Part shown: positions 16,611-25,743 of the stretch, piece by piece | How the letters are laid out: every line of letters begins with the position of its first letter | Numbering within the stretch: the first letter of the stretch is position 1 | Source of the DNA: Bin87 sp034423575 | GTDB lineage: Bacteria; Chloroflexota; Dehalococcoidia; Lucifugimonadales; UBA3495 | NCBI GenBank assembly: GCA_034423575.1 | Contig: DAOUIF010000048.1 | Coordinates: 1 to 64,000, forward strand | Direction of reading: 5' to 3' | DNA length: 64,000 bases | Notes under the pieces: model-generated | The model's input: only the letters and a program-made list of their open reading frames with translations | The model's database searches: none | Told to the model about the DNA's origin: nothing | Translations under genes and position numbers: made by a program

Positions 16611-17462
16611 ATGCCCAGACTGGAAGGAAAAACGGCCATTGTCACTGGGGCCAGCCGCGGCATCGGCGCGGAGATCAGCAGGCTGTTCGCGGCGGAAGGA
16701 GCTCGGGTGGTGTGCGCAGCCCGCACCGTCAACGAAGGTGACCACCCGTTGGAGGGGTCACTCTCCAAGACCATCGCGGACATCAAGGAGGCTGGTGGAG
16801 AAGCCACCGCGATAGCCGCGAATATTTCGCTGCCCGAGGACTGTGAGCGGCTGGTAGAGGAGACCCGCAGCATCTACGGGCCGGTGGACGTGCTGGTCAA
16901 CAACGCCGCGCTGACCTATTACCTGCCGATCAAGGACTTTCCCATCAACCGCTGGATGCGGTCCTGGGCGGTGAATTTCCACGCGCCTTTCATTCTCAGC
17001 CAACTGGTTCTCGGGGACATGATCGAGCGCCAGTCGGGCAGTATCGTGAACATCTCCTCGGGCTCGGCGGTGGGTCCTGGCCGCGGACCGTATACGACGC
17101 CCGCTAACAACGGCACCTGCTACGGCGCCGAAAAGGCAGCCCTGGAGCGATTCTCGCAAGGTCTCGCGCAGGAAGTGTACGAGTATGGGATATCGGTTAC
17201 GGCCGTCTCTCCTTCGTTGGTCGTGCCCACCCCGGGCACCGTGTTCCATCACTTGGTGGAAGGGATGGACGACCCCCGCGGGGAGCCGCCGGAACTGCTG
17301 GCAAAGGCCACTTTGCTGCTGGCGTCAGAGCCCACAGACAAAGTGACAGGGCGCGTGTGTTACAGCCAACAGATCCTGCTGGAATTCGGCTGGATCACCG
17401 AGGGACGCGGCTGGGGCGTTGACGATACGCGAGGGCCGGGCAGCGGATACAGCCAAATGTAA
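16611..17462 (+). CDS. Short-chain dehydrogenase/reductase
   Basis: A 283-residue classical SDR. Seen are the NAD(P) motif TGASRGIG (13-20), the LVNNAA motif, catalytic Ser in NISSGSAVG, and a Tyr-x-x-x-Lys as YGAEKAA with an insertion between Ser and Tyr (GRGPYTTPANNGTC). The tail after LPSLVVPTPG is longer than usual and ends in a Gly/Trp-rich stretch. Substrate is unknown. Downstream genes suggest acyl-CoA or carbonyl metabolism. Confidence 0.92.
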   Translation: MPRLEGKTAIVTGASRGIGAEISRLFAAEGARVVCAARTVNEGDHPLEGSLSKTIADIKEAGGEATAIAANISLPEDCERLVEETRSIYGPVDVLVNNAALTYYLPIKDFPINRWMRSWAVNFHAPFILSQLVLGDMIERQSGSIVNISSGSAVGPGRGPYTTPANNGTCYGAEKAALERFSQGLAQEVYEYGISVTAVSPSLVVPTPGTVFHHLVEGMDDPRGEPPELLAKATLLLASEPTDKVTGRVCYSQQILLEFGWITEGRGWGVDDTRGPGSGYSQM

Positions 17463-17510
17463 TCGCCTCCGTGATAAGATGGCCGAAAACCGGGGTTCAG
17501 GAGATCAAAC

Positions 17511-18683
17511 ATGGAGTTCCAGCTGAGCGCGGCAGACGCGACTTTTCAAAGCGATTTGCGTCAATTCATAAATGACGAGTATGTCCCGGAATGGGAGCTG
17601 GGAGAGCGGGGCTCCGGTGAGGAAAACTGGGAGCGCACCCTTGAAGTTCGCCGCAAGCTGGCAGACCGTGGTTGGCTCACCATGCACTGGCCCGAGGAGT
17701 ACGGCGGGCAGAAAGCTTCGCCGGTGCGCACTGCCATCTTCAACGAGGAGATGACGTACCATCGGGCTCCCGGCCGCGACAACTTCGGCGTCCGCATGAT
17801 GGGCGCGACGTTGATGATCCACGGGACAGACGAACAGAAAACGGAGCACCTTCCGCCTGTTGCGAAGGGCGAAGTGCAATGGTGCCAGGGCTACAGCGAG
17901 CCGGAGTCGGGTTCCGACCTAGCTTCGCTGAGCACGCGGGCCATCCGTGACGGCGACGAGTTTGTGATCAACGGCAGCAAGATCTGGACTTCCATGGGTC
18001 ACCGGGGCGACTGGATCATGCTCTTGACCCGAACCGATACCGACGCGCCCAAACACCGCGGAATCAGTTTTTTCCTGGTGGACATGAAAACGCCCGGGAT
18101 TGAGGTGCGGCCGATCATCAACATGGGCGGTCGGCACGAGTTCAACCAGGTGATCTTCGATAACGTGCGGGTGCCGGCCCGCAACATAGTTGGCGAAGAG
18201 AACCGCGGATGGTACGTTGCGGTGACGTTGCTGGACTTCGAACGGTCCGGCATCGACTACTCGGCGGCCGCCCGCCGGCACCTGGACGACACTCGGCAGT
18301 GGGCCGACGGCATCCGGCGAGACGGGAAGCCGCTCAACCAGGCGCCGTGGGTTCGCAACGCGTTGGCGGACCGGTATATCGAGTGCGAAGTGGCCAGGCT
18401 GATCGCGTACAACGTGGCATGGATGCAGGGCGAGGGCCTCGTGCCTAACAAGGAGGCGTCCATGTCCAAGGTTTTCGGCAGCGAGACGGTGCAGCGAACC
18501 ACCGCGTCGTGCCTGGAGATCATGGGCATGTACGGCGGGCTGCGCGATGAAAAATGGACCCCGATGGAAGCGGACATGCAGGAGCACTGGCTCCGCGCGT
18601 TCTCTCACACCATCGCCGCCGGAACCAGCGAGGTCCAGCGCAATATCATCGCCAGCCGTGGACTGGGCCTCCCCAGGGGCTAA
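17511..18683 (+). CDS. Acyl-CoA dehydrogenase
   Basis: A 390-residue FAD flavoprotein oxidising acyl-CoA to enoyl-CoA. It has the N-terminal helical domain with WPEEYGG, the flavin-binding middle domain with YSEPESGSDLASL and the WTSMGH strand, FFLVDMKTPGI, and the C-terminal helical domain ending GTSEVQRNIIASRGLGLPR. This matches the family's full length. The crotonase homologue starts five bases after the stop, so they form an operon for an acyl-CoA substrate of unknown chain. Confidence 0.94.
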   Translation: MEFQLSAADATFQSDLRQFINDEYVPEWELGERGSGEENWERTLEVRRKLADRGWLTMHWPEEYGGQKASPVRTAIFNEEMTYHRAPGRDNFGVRMMGATLMIHGTDEQKTEHLPPVAKGEVQWCQGYSEPESGSDLASLSTRAIRDGDEFVINGSKIWTSMGHRGDWIMLLTRTDTDAPKHRGISFFLVDMKTPGIEVRPIINMGGRHEFNQVIFDNVRVPARNIVGEENRGWYVAVTLLDFERSGIDYSAAARRHLDDTRQWADGIRRDGKPLNQAPWVRNALADRYIECEVARLIAYNVAWMQGEGLVPNKEASMSKVFGSETVQRTTASCLEIMGMYGGLRDEKWTPMEADMQEHWLRAFSHTIAAGTSEVQRNIIASRGLGLPRG

Positions 18684-18687
18684 CGAC

Positions 18688-19464
18688 ATGACGGAATCTC
18701 CCGTTCTTTACTCGCTCAACGCCGACGGCGTAGCCAAGCTCACGCTGAACAACCCCGAGCGGCGCAACGCGCTGTCATCTCCGACGCTGGACGCTCTTGA
18801 GAGTCTGCTGGAGCAGATCAGCAATGATGACGACGTGCGGGTAGTGGTGCTCCGCTCGGAAGGGCCGGTGTTCAGCTCGGGGCATGACCTGAACGAGCTG
18901 GTGAACGGCGATGCCGATGAGTACACGACCGTATTCGAAGCCTGCACGCGGGTTATGGAAGCCATTCGACTGCTGCCCAAGCCGGTTATAGCGCAGGTGC
19001 AGGGTCTGGCTACTGCGGCGGGCTGCCAGTTGGTGGCGACGTGCGATATCGCGGTGGCGGCGGACAGCGCGGCCTTCGCCACGCCGGGAGTGCAGATCGG
19101 TCTGTTCTGCACGACGCCGGGGGTCGCTGTAGCGCGGTCGGTGATGCCGAAGAAGGCGATGGAAATGCTGCTCACCGGCAAACCGATCTCGGCCCGCGAA
19201 GCCCTGGAGTTCGGTCTCATCAGCCGCATTGCACCCGCCAACGAGTTGGAGGAGCAGGTAGCGGAATTGGCGAGCCAGATCGCCTCGGCCAGTGCGCACA
19301 CGCTTGCATTGGGCAAGGCTGCGTTCTATCAGCAGATTGAAATGGACCGGCCATCGGCCTACCAATTCGCCAGCAAGGTCATGGTCGACAACCTCCTGGC
19401 CGATGACGCCAAAGAGGGCATCTCGGCGTTCCTGGAAAAGCGGCAACCGGTCTGGACCACCTGA
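18688..19464 (+). CDS. Crotonase-family protein, ECHDC3-like
   Basis: A 258-residue enoyl-CoA hydratase/isomerase fold. The CoA and oxyanion-hole segments are present (SSGHDLNEL and GLATAAGCQL). The two glutamates used by true hydratases are not: GCQL has Gln where hydratases have Glu, and ATPGVQIGLF has Gly where they have Glu. FATPGVQIGLFCTTPGVA, the AREALEFGL region and the ending EKRQPVW match the eukaryotic ECHDC3 group strongly. It therefore probably lacks ordinary hydratase activity. The start at 18688 follows the dehydrogenase stop directly. Confidence 0.9.
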   Translation: MTESPVLYSLNADGVAKLTLNNPERRNALSSPTLDALESLLEQISNDDDVRVVVLRSEGPVFSSGHDLNELVNGDADEYTTVFEACTRVMEAIRLLPKPVIAQVQGLATAAGCQLVATCDIAVAADSAAFATPGVQIGLFCTTPGVAVARSVMPKKAMEMLLTGKPISAREALEFGLISRIAPANELEEQVAELASQIASASAHTLALGKAAFYQQIEMDRPSAYQFASKVMVDNLLADDAKEGISAFLEKRQPVWTT

Positions 19465-19481
19465 CGGTCACCAGGGGGATC

Positions 19482-20000
19482 ATGGCGCTCAAGGAGTTCA
19501 TCAAGGAGTCGTTCGACGCCAACTGGGATTGGCTGGTCCGGTATGTGGATGGCCTGACCCAGGAGGAGATCGAGTTCACCCCCAACGAGCAGTGCCACTC
19601 CATCGGTTTCATCGTGTGGCACTACGGTCGCGCCCTCGACATGTGGGTGCAATCGTTGGCCAAACAGGAGCAGCAGCTCTACGAACGGGAATGGGCCGAG
19701 CGTCTGGGATTCGCGCCGGAACCGATGAACGTGGGCTTCGGCTACACCGTGGAAGACCTGACCAGCTGGCAGTGCCCGGGCAAGGCGCTGCTCATGGAGT
19801 ACGCCGACGCCGCGCGCAACAACCTGCTGGAATTCCTGGACATCCACGACGACGAATCGTTGGTCAGCACGCAGATGACCAACCGCCGCGGCGAGAGCAT
19901 GGCGGTCGCCGATATGTTCCGTTTGCTCATCTGGGAGGTAAATCAACACGGCGGCCAGGCAGGCTACCTGCGGGGAATGCAGAGAGGCCTCAACCAGTAG
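19482..20000 (+). CDS. DinB-family (DfsB-like) protein
   Basis: A 172-residue four-helix protein of the DinB/YfiT superfamily, whose members are often metal-dependent thiol S-transferases. Candidate metal ligands are the His residues in FIVWHYGRALDMW and WEVNQHGGQAGYL, at the usual spacing; the third ligand is not obvious. GGGGG lies a few bases before the ATG. It follows the crotonase gene by 17 bases and ends just before a terminator. Confidence 0.82.
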   Translation: MALKEFIKESFDANWDWLVRYVDGLTQEEIEFTPNEQCHSIGFIVWHYGRALDMWVQSLAKQEQQLYEREWAERLGFAPEPMNVGFGYTVEDLTSWQCPGKALLMEYADAARNNLLEFLDIHDDESLVSTQMTNRRGESMAVADMFRLLIWEVNQHGGQAGYLRGMQRGLNQ

Positions 20001-20022
20001 GAAGATGTACTTCAAACGATCA

Positions 20023-20050
20023 GGGGGCGGATCCACATTCGCCCCTTTTA
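20023..20050 (+). terminator. Rho-independent terminator
   Basis: GGGGCG (20024-20029) pairs with CGCCCC (20040-20045) and is followed by TTTTA. It sits 23 bases after the DinB stop and closes the 16.4-20.0 kb operon. Confidence 0.75.
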
Positions 20051-20074
20051 CTTATCGCTGAGGGAGACGTTGAC

Positions 20075-21259
20075 ATGGCCACGAGCACGCTACGATACCG
20101 ATACGATCCGCTGCACCAGGACGTCATCTGCCGGGAGACGGCGATAGACGACCTGCCGGCCGTGGTGGACGGCCTGGGCGCCAGCCGGGCGATGATCACC
20201 TGTGGACCCACCATTCTGAGCGCGTGCGACGTCGTTCCGCGCGTACAGGAGGCGCTGGGCTCACGATATGTTGGAACGTATTCAGGCGTTGCGCCGCACT
20301 CGCCGGTGGAAACCGTTGAGGCCGGGGCGGCCATGGCCCAGGAAACACAGCCGGACATCTTCATCAGCGTGGGCGGTGGCAGCACTCACGATACGACCAA
20401 GGCCATCGCCGTCCTGCTCGGCGAGGGCGGCGATATTCGGGACTACGCAATCATTTTTGAGCCGCCCGACAAAATCACCGTGCCACCCACGCCGTCGCCC
20501 AAGGTGCCGATCGTCAGCGTACCCACGACCATGGGATGCGCCGAGTTCAGCCGTGGCGGGGGCGGCGTAACGGACCTGAGGCAGGGGCGCAAGCTCAGTA
20601 TCGCGGGGGAGGGCGTGACCCATCGCACGGTGGTCATCGATGGGCAGGCCCTGGCCACGACTCCTCTTCGGATCCTGGTGTCCACGGCCATCGGCCAACT
20701 CCGGATCGCCATCGAAACCGTTTATTCCACGGGAAGCAACCCCATCGGCGACGGGATGGCTCTGCACGCCATCCGGCTGCTGTTCCAAAACCTGCCCCAT
20801 TGCAAGGACGGCGATATCGACACGCTGCTGGCCACCAAGACCGCGTGCGCCATGGCTTCGCTGGGGTCCTTCGGCGGCCTGGGGCTGAATACCGCGACCT
20901 GTCATCACGTGGGCGGTCTGTATGACGTTCCTCACGGCGAGGCCAACGCCATCCTGCTCCCGCACAGCATGCGCTACAACCTGGACGCTTGCGCCGACCG
21001 CCAACGCCTCATCGCAGAGGCCATTGGCGTAGCCAGTTCCAGCATGACTGATGAGGAGGCGGGACTGGCTGCAGCCGACGCGGTGGATGAGCTGTGCCGC
21101 GAACTGGATCTTCCTCGCACCTTACGGGAAGTGGGTGTGCCTGAAGATGGCCTGGAGTACATCGCCACGGCAACGCTGCAGGACCGCAGCCTGAGCACCA
21201 ATCCCAAGACGGTGGTGGACGCGGGGCCGATTATGGAAGTGCTGCGGGCGGCTTACTAA
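20075..21259 (+). CDS. Iron-containing alcohol dehydrogenase / maleylacetate reductase-like
   Basis: A 394-residue group III metal-dependent alcohol dehydrogenase. The N-terminal dinucleotide-binding part has SVGGGSTHDTTKAIA. The metal-binding helical part has the His-rich LNTATCHHVGGLYDVPHGEANAILLPHSMRYN. The HHVGG and PHGEAN pattern is closest to maleylacetate reductases, which act at the end of chloroaromatic and resorcinol pathways. The ATG at 20075 is preceded by GAGGGAGA. It converges on the S9 peptidase gene with only nine bases between the stops. Confidence 0.9.
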   Translation: MATSTLRYRYDPLHQDVICRETAIDDLPAVVDGLGASRAMITCGPTILSACDVVPRVQEALGSRYVGTYSGVAPHSPVETVEAGAAMAQETQPDIFISVGGGSTHDTTKAIAVLLGEGGDIRDYAIIFEPPDKITVPPTPSPKVPIVSVPTTMGCAEFSRGGGGVTDLRQGRKLSIAGEGVTHRTVVIDGQALATTPLRILVSTAIGQLRIAIETVYSTGSNPIGDGMALHAIRLLFQNLPHCKDGDIDTLLATKTACAMASLGSFGGLGLNTATCHHVGGLYDVPHGEANAILLPHSMRYNLDACADRQRLIAEAIGVASSSMTDEEAGLAAADAVDELCRELDLPRTLREVGVPEDGLEYIATATLQDRSLSTNPKTVVDAGPIMEVLRAAY

Positions 21260-21268
21260 CCCGCGATG

Positions 21269-23212
21269 CTACAGGTTCTCGATCTGCACCGGCTCGACCG
21301 CATCGGCGAGTTCGAATCCGAAAACCCGGGAGTAGAAGTGCAGCTCGGCTTCCAGAGCACGCTTGATGTTTTCGGCGCGGCGGAAGCCGTGCTGCTCGCC
21401 CTCAAAGGGAAGATAGGCGCAGGGGATACCCTTAGAGCGCACGGCTTCGTACATCATTTCGGCCTGATTGGGCGGAACGATGCGATCCTCCAGGCCCTGG
21501 AAAAGGATGATCGGACACGATAATCCTTCGGTGTGGTTGACGGGTGAGCGGCTCCGATAGGTTTCAGCCCCCTCGGGATAGGGAGCGACCAACCGGTCCA
21601 GGTAGCGCGACTCGAATTTATGGGTATCCTCTGCCAAGGCGGTGAGGTCGGAGACGCCGTAATAGCTGGCGCCGGCGGCGAATACGTTGCGGAAGGTCAA
21701 CGCCGCCAGCGTGGTATAGCCTCCGGCGCTGCCGCCGCGGATCGCCAGCCGACTCCCGTCCGCGAGATGCTGGTGCACGAGGTAAAGGGCCGCGTTGGCG
21801 CAGTCGTCCACGTCGACGATGCCCCAGTTGCCGTTCAGCAACTGACGGTAGGCCCGGCCGTATCCGACGCTGCCGCCGTAATCGACGTCGACGACGGCGA
21901 AGCCGCGCGTCGTCCAAAACTGGATGGACAGATCCAAAGCCCCCGAAGCGGCTGCGGTGGGCCCGCCGTGACTTAACGTCAAAAGTGGGGGCAGCGTCCC
22001 TTCTGGTGCCGCGTACTCGGGGTTCTGCGGAGCGTAGTACAGCGCGTACGCCGGGCGGCCGTCAGTCGAAGGGAACTCGATGGTCTGGGCCGGCGAGATG
22101 TATTCGGATGGGACCGCGATGGAGGACGACAGGCGGACCGTATCCCATTCGCCGTTGCGGAGGTTGATCCGCAGCAGAGACATCGGTCGATCGGCGTCGC
22201 CGGCAATCACGGCGGCGGTTACGCCCGACACGGCCAGATCGCCCCGGCCCATCTCTCCGACCGGCACATTCTGCGGGGTGGTTACCCCGGTGTTAGGGTT
22301 CAGCAGGTTGAGGGACCAGGACCCGCGACGGTTGACGGCGCAAACGATGCTCCCGTTCCCGGCGAAACCATAAGCGCGGGCGCCGAACACCCACTGCGGA
22401 CGGCCGTACTCGGCGTCGTCGGGGCACAGGGGCTCCGGGCCGTCGTTACCGAGGCGGTACAGGTTCCACCAGCCCGATTGATCCGCGACGAAGTGCAGAA
22501 CGCCCTCTGGAGACCATTCCGGTTGGCACACGGACACCGTCTCACGGCCGGCGACGAGCGTGGCGTCGCCGAGGGCGCCGTCGGCAAGAACCGGAGCAGT
22601 CCAGAGATGTGTCCCGTCCCAGGGCATGTTGGGATGGTTCCAGGACAGCCAGGCCAACGTGGACCCATCGGGGCTCAGCCGGGGCGTGGACACGAAGTCC
22701 CAGCCGTCGAACAGCACAACCTGCTCGCCGGCGCCGTCAATGGGTACAGCAGCGATGGCGTTGACGATGTTTTCTGGATCGGAATGGTCTTCACGCACGC
22801 AGATGAGCCGGTCGCGGGCGGGATCGAGCACGGCGTCGGCGTAGCGCAGCGGGGCATCGGGGGTGATGGCGCGTGGCTGCTCGCCCGGGTCCAGGCGGTA
22901 GATGCGCTGGTCGTCGAAGTTGGAGAACCAGACGGTGCCGGCGTTGGCGACCCAGGCTCCGCCGCCGTATTCGTGGGCGCGCGTGCGCGCGTTGAACGGC
23001 GGGGGGTTGACGTCGGAGACCGAGCCATCGGGACCCATGCGGACGATGACATAGCGCCCGCCTTCTGAAGGGCGGGACTCCGTCCAGAGGATGGCGTCGC
23101 CGTCGATGGACACGCTGCTGATGCCGATGGACTCGGCAACGATGGCGTCGGCGGTGATCGGCGAACGCCAGGAACCGTACGGAGCAATGGTTGGTGAAGC
23201 CGGGGTGGTCAA
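21269..23212 (-). CDS. S9 family prolyl oligopeptidase-type peptidase
   Basis: A 647-residue serine peptidase with an N-terminal beta-propeller (about 1-370) and a C-terminal alpha/beta-hydrolase domain. The nucleophile is Ser495 in RGGSAGGYTT, the acid Asp in FQGLEDRIVPP, and the His in GEQHGFRRAENI. This matches the acylaminoacyl/dipeptidyl peptidase group in length and layout. No signal peptide is seen, so it is probably cytoplasmic and cuts short peptides. Confidence 0.93.
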   Translation of the reverse strand: MTTPASPTIAPYGSWRSPITADAIVAESIGISSVSIDGDAILWTESRPSEGGRYVIVRMGPDGSVSDVNPPPFNARTRAHEYGGGAWVANAGTVWFSNFDDQRIYRLDPGEQPRAITPDAPLRYADAVLDPARDRLICVREDHSDPENIVNAIAAVPIDGAGEQVVLFDGWDFVSTPRLSPDGSTLAWLSWNHPNMPWDGTHLWTAPVLADGALGDATLVAGRETVSVCQPEWSPEGVLHFVADQSGWWNLYRLGNDGPEPLCPDDAEYGRPQWVFGARAYGFAGNGSIVCAVNRRGSWSLNLLNPNTGVTTPQNVPVGEMGRGDLAVSGVTAAVIAGDADRPMSLLRINLRNGEWDTVRLSSSIAVPSEYISPAQTIEFPSTDGRPAYALYYAPQNPEYAAPEGTLPPLLTLSHGGPTAAASGALDLSIQFWTTRGFAVVDVDYGGSVGYGRAYRQLLNGNWGIVDVDDCANAALYLVHQHLADGSRLAIRGGSAGGYTTLAALTFRNVFAAGASYYGVSDLTALAEDTHKFESRYLDRLVAPYPEGAETYRSRSPVNHTEGLSCPIILFQGLEDRIVPPNQAEMMYEAVRSKGIPCAYLPFEGEQHGFRRAENIKRALEAELHFYSRVFGFELADAVEPVQIENL

Positions 23213-23268
23213 GATTGGTCTCCGTACGATCCCTCAGGGGTTGAACGATTGTTGGGTGCTCGCGTCGT

Positions 23269-24147
23269 TTACGCAACGGCCGGCATGACCTCGGAGGCCA
23301 CGGTCTCCATCGCGGGGAAAACCACGTCAGGGTCGCCGGAGTAGGGAGAAACCACGATGCGGGAGATGCCGATGTCGGCGAAAGCCTGGGCGTTGGCGCG
23401 CATTTCCGCAGGCTCGGTTCCCAGGGCGAACCGCCCGGGCCGGCCTCCTTGCAGCGGCACGCTCACCGAAACGGGAATGGACGCCGGATCGCGGTCGGCG
23501 CGTTCGGCCCGCTCGTGCAGGTAACGGATGCCCTGGGCGAGGTCTTCAGGCGGCATGGCCGTGGGGTGCCAGCCATCACCGTGGCGGGCGGCGCGGCGGA
23601 TGGCGGCGCGACTGGTCCCGCCGATGATCAGGGGGATACCTTCCGGCCGGACCGGTCGGGGTGAGAACGCCATGTCGGAGAACCGGAAGAATCGGCCGTC
23701 GTGGCGCGGCTCGTCGTCGCACCACAGGGTTTTCATGATCGCGATGGATTCGTCGGTGTACGGACCGCGCTCGGCGAAAGGCACACCCAGGGCCTCGATC
23801 TCGGTGTCGATCACGCCCACGCCGACCCCCAGCGCGAGGCGACCGCCCGACAGTTGGTCCAGGGTCGCCGCCTGCTTGGCCAACCGCATCGGATTGTGGT
23901 AGGGCAGGACCAGCACGCTGGTGCCCAAGATGACTCGCTGCGTCTGGGCGGCGGCGAAGGTGAGGATGGTGAGCGGGTCGTAATAGGGCCGGTTTCCGAG
24001 GCGCTCGTACACGTAGCTGACGTTGAACACGTGGTCGCTGGCCCAGACCGAGTCGAAGCCGAGCTCCTCGGCGCGGGCTGCCACGCTGACCACGTCCTGG
24101 ACGTTGGTGAGCCCCTGGTTGTTGGAGAGAGAAAAACCGATGTTCAT
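23269..24147 (-). CDS. LLM-class F420-dependent oxidoreductase
   Basis: A 292-residue luciferase-like TIM barrel. Typical features are MNIGFSLSNNQG, the helix with EELGFDSVWASDHVF, VILGTSVLVLPYHNPMRLAKQAATLDQLSGGRLALGVGVG, and IPLIIGGTSRAAIRRAARHGDGWHP. This is the pattern of the F420-dependent subgroup (TIGR03619-type) rather than FMN monooxygenases. It starts 25 bases after the phosphotriesterase homologue ends, so both are likely in one operon. Confidence 0.9.
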   Translation of the reverse strand: MNIGFSLSNNQGLTNVQDVVSVAARAEELGFDSVWASDHVFNVSYVYERLGNRPYYDPLTILTFAAAQTQRVILGTSVLVLPYHNPMRLAKQAATLDQLSGGRLALGVGVGVIDTEIEALGVPFAERGPYTDESIAIMKTLWCDDEPRHDGRFFRFSDMAFSPRPVRPEGIPLIIGGTSRAAIRRAARHGDGWHPTAMPPEDLAQGIRYLHERAERADRDPASIPVSVSVPLQGGRPGRFALGTEPAEMRANAQAFADIGISRIVVSPYSGDPDVVFPAMETVASEVMPAVA

Positions 24148-24172
24148 GGCGACCTCACGATGGGGGAGGGAA

Positions 24173-25123
24173 TCAGTCTTCGAAGAAACGGCGCGGGTTG
24201 TCGACCATCATGGCCTGCACGTCGGCGTCGGTGGCTCCGAGCTCGATGAGACGGGGGAGGACGTTGCGGCTGATGAAGAGGTATCCGTCCGGGTTGAATT
24301 CCTCGCGCTCGCGCCGCATTTCCTCGGAGGGCTGGACCACAGGGGTGGAATGGTCGTGGGACAACATCAGGCGATGGGCCCAGCCGGCGTCGATGAGCTG
24401 CTTCACCACCTCAGTGCGCGTCTCCCATCGCGGGGTTTCCGGTGTGCGCCCGCCGGGATAACGGTCGAGGCCAAGCCAGACGCCTTCTTCCAGGAGGCCG
24501 ATCAGGTAGCCGACGTCGGTGTCGTCGTTGCTGTGGCCAATGTACACCCGGTTGAGGTCAACACCTTCTTCTTTCAGGATGCGCACCTGCTCTTCGCCGA
24601 CGCGGTCGGGCGACCAGGTGTGAGTGCTGATGCGGGTGCCGGTGGCGTTGCAGGCGCGGGCGGCGGCGCGCAGGACGATTTCTTCGTTTTCGGTTATCCC
24701 GCCGCGGTCGCTGGCGACTTTGATGATGCCGGCCTTGACGCCGCTGTCCTCAATGCCCTCCTCGATCTCCTTGATGAACAGGGCGGAGACGCGATCCACG
24801 GGGGCTCCCCAGAAGATGCGGGGCACGGCCAGGTGGTTCCCGGTGCAGGGGATGGCGTGGACACCGGAGCGGCGGCTCACCTCCTGCATCATGGCGACGT
24901 CGCGGCCGAGGTCGAAGGTGGTGACGTCGATGATGGTGCGGACGCCGCCCTCATAGGCTTCGGCAAGAGCAGTCGTGGCCGCGTTGGCGATGACCTGGCG
25001 GTCCTGGAAACCGGGGTAGGTCGCCGCCGCTCCGGCCGCCCCCAGGGTGATGTGCTCGTGGCTGAGGGTGAAGCCCATCTCGGAGGAGTCGATGGGACCG
25101 AGGACGGTGTTGACCTGCGTCAT
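24173..25123 (-). CDS. Phosphotriesterase-family metal hydrolase
   Basis: A 316-residue amidohydrolase-superfamily protein. The two-metal set is complete: His-x-His in LSHEHIT, the carboxylated Lys in GIIKVASD, His in STHTWS, His in YIGHSNDD, and Asp in LSHDHSTP. Family members include organophosphate hydrolases and lactonases; the natural reaction of most is lactone hydrolysis. The pairing with an F420-type oxidoreductase hints at a lactone or ester degradation step, but the substrate is not seen. Confidence 0.93.
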   Translation of the reverse strand: MTQVNTVLGPIDSSEMGFTLSHEHITLGAAGAAATYPGFQDRQVIANAATTALAEAYEGGVRTIIDVTTFDLGRDVAMMQEVSRRSGVHAIPCTGNHLAVPRIFWGAPVDRVSALFIKEIEEGIEDSGVKAGIIKVASDRGGITENEEIVLRAAARACNATGTRISTHTWSPDRVGEEQVRILKEEGVDLNRVYIGHSNDDTDVGYLIGLLEEGVWLGLDRYPGGRTPETPRWETRTEVVKQLIDAGWAHRLMLSHDHSTPVVQPSEEMRREREEFNPDGYLFISRNVLPRLIELGATDADVQAMMVDNPRRFFED

Positions 25124-25138
25124 AGTGGTTCCCTCCGG

Positions 25139-25166
25139 CTGGATTCCGGCTTTCGCCGGAATAACG
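25139..25166. repeat. Short dispersed palindrome, copy 1
   Basis: ATTCCGGC-TTTC-GCCGGAAT forms an 8-bp stem with a TTTC loop at 25143-25162, between CTGG and an ACG flank. A second copy at 36796-36815 has the same loop and flanks and a compensated base-pair change. It lies just upstream of the phosphotriesterase start, away from its coding region. Confidence 0.75.
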
Positions 25167-25176
25167 AAAATTATGC

Positions 25177-25614
25177 TTATGTCAAATGAATGATTTCAAC
25201 GTCGCCCCAGTGCCGTTGCAGGTGCTCGGCGACGAGCCGGCGGTGGCACCTTTCAGGTTGGGGCTCGCTGCACAACAGGCAACTGTCCGCGATTATATCC
25301 TGCGGGATGGCGGCGCGGATCAGCCGGCGTTCGATGATGGAGTGAAATTGGGGCACGTACTCATCCCAGGTTATGTCGCGTTTCCGGTAGCCGTCCAGCA
25401 AGGCGTCGGTGGGCGAGAGTCGGGGCAGGTGGACGTAATCCATGCCGCAGAGTTCGCGCAGGAACCACGGCAGGTCGCTTTTCTTGGAGAACCCGGCCAA
25501 TCCCGACGTGTTGCGCAGTCGCACATCGACCACGCGCTTGGCGCCCGATTCCCGGAGCAGGCCGAAGAACTCGGCGGCAGACTTCCGGGTGAAGCCGATG
25601 GTGTAGAGTTTCAC
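25177..25614 (-). CDS. DUF488 family protein
   Basis: A 145-residue protein with the DUF488 landmarks: YTIGFTRKSAAEFFGLL, VVDVRLRN, the LPWFLRELCGMDYVHLPRLSPT region, and the C-terminal CLLCSEPQPERCHRRLVAEHL with two Cys, Arg and His. The function of the family is not established. It is a single gene next to the insertion-hit locus. Confidence 0.9.
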   Translation of the reverse strand: MKLYTIGFTRKSAAEFFGLLRESGAKRVVDVRLRNTSGLAGFSKKSDLPWFLRELCGMDYVHLPRLSPTDALLDGYRKRDITWDEYVPQFHSIIERRLIRAAIPQDIIADSCLLCSEPQPERCHRRLVAEHLQRHWGDVEIIHLT

Positions 25615-25743
25615 GGCGCCGTTATAGCTCGATCGTTAGGCCACCGTTTTGGACCCAAGGCGGTTTGTGGTGAATCCACGTTGACCGCGCCGTCACTATC
25701 AAACCACTTGTGTGATCTGATTAGTGCCTTTCCGGTGAGCATC

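Noticed and set aside
24023..25189. Open frame of 388 codons on the plus strand opposite the phosphotriesterase homologue
   Set aside because: The minus strand carries the complete metal-site motifs; the plus-strand protein has only Gly/Val/Asp-rich low complexity.
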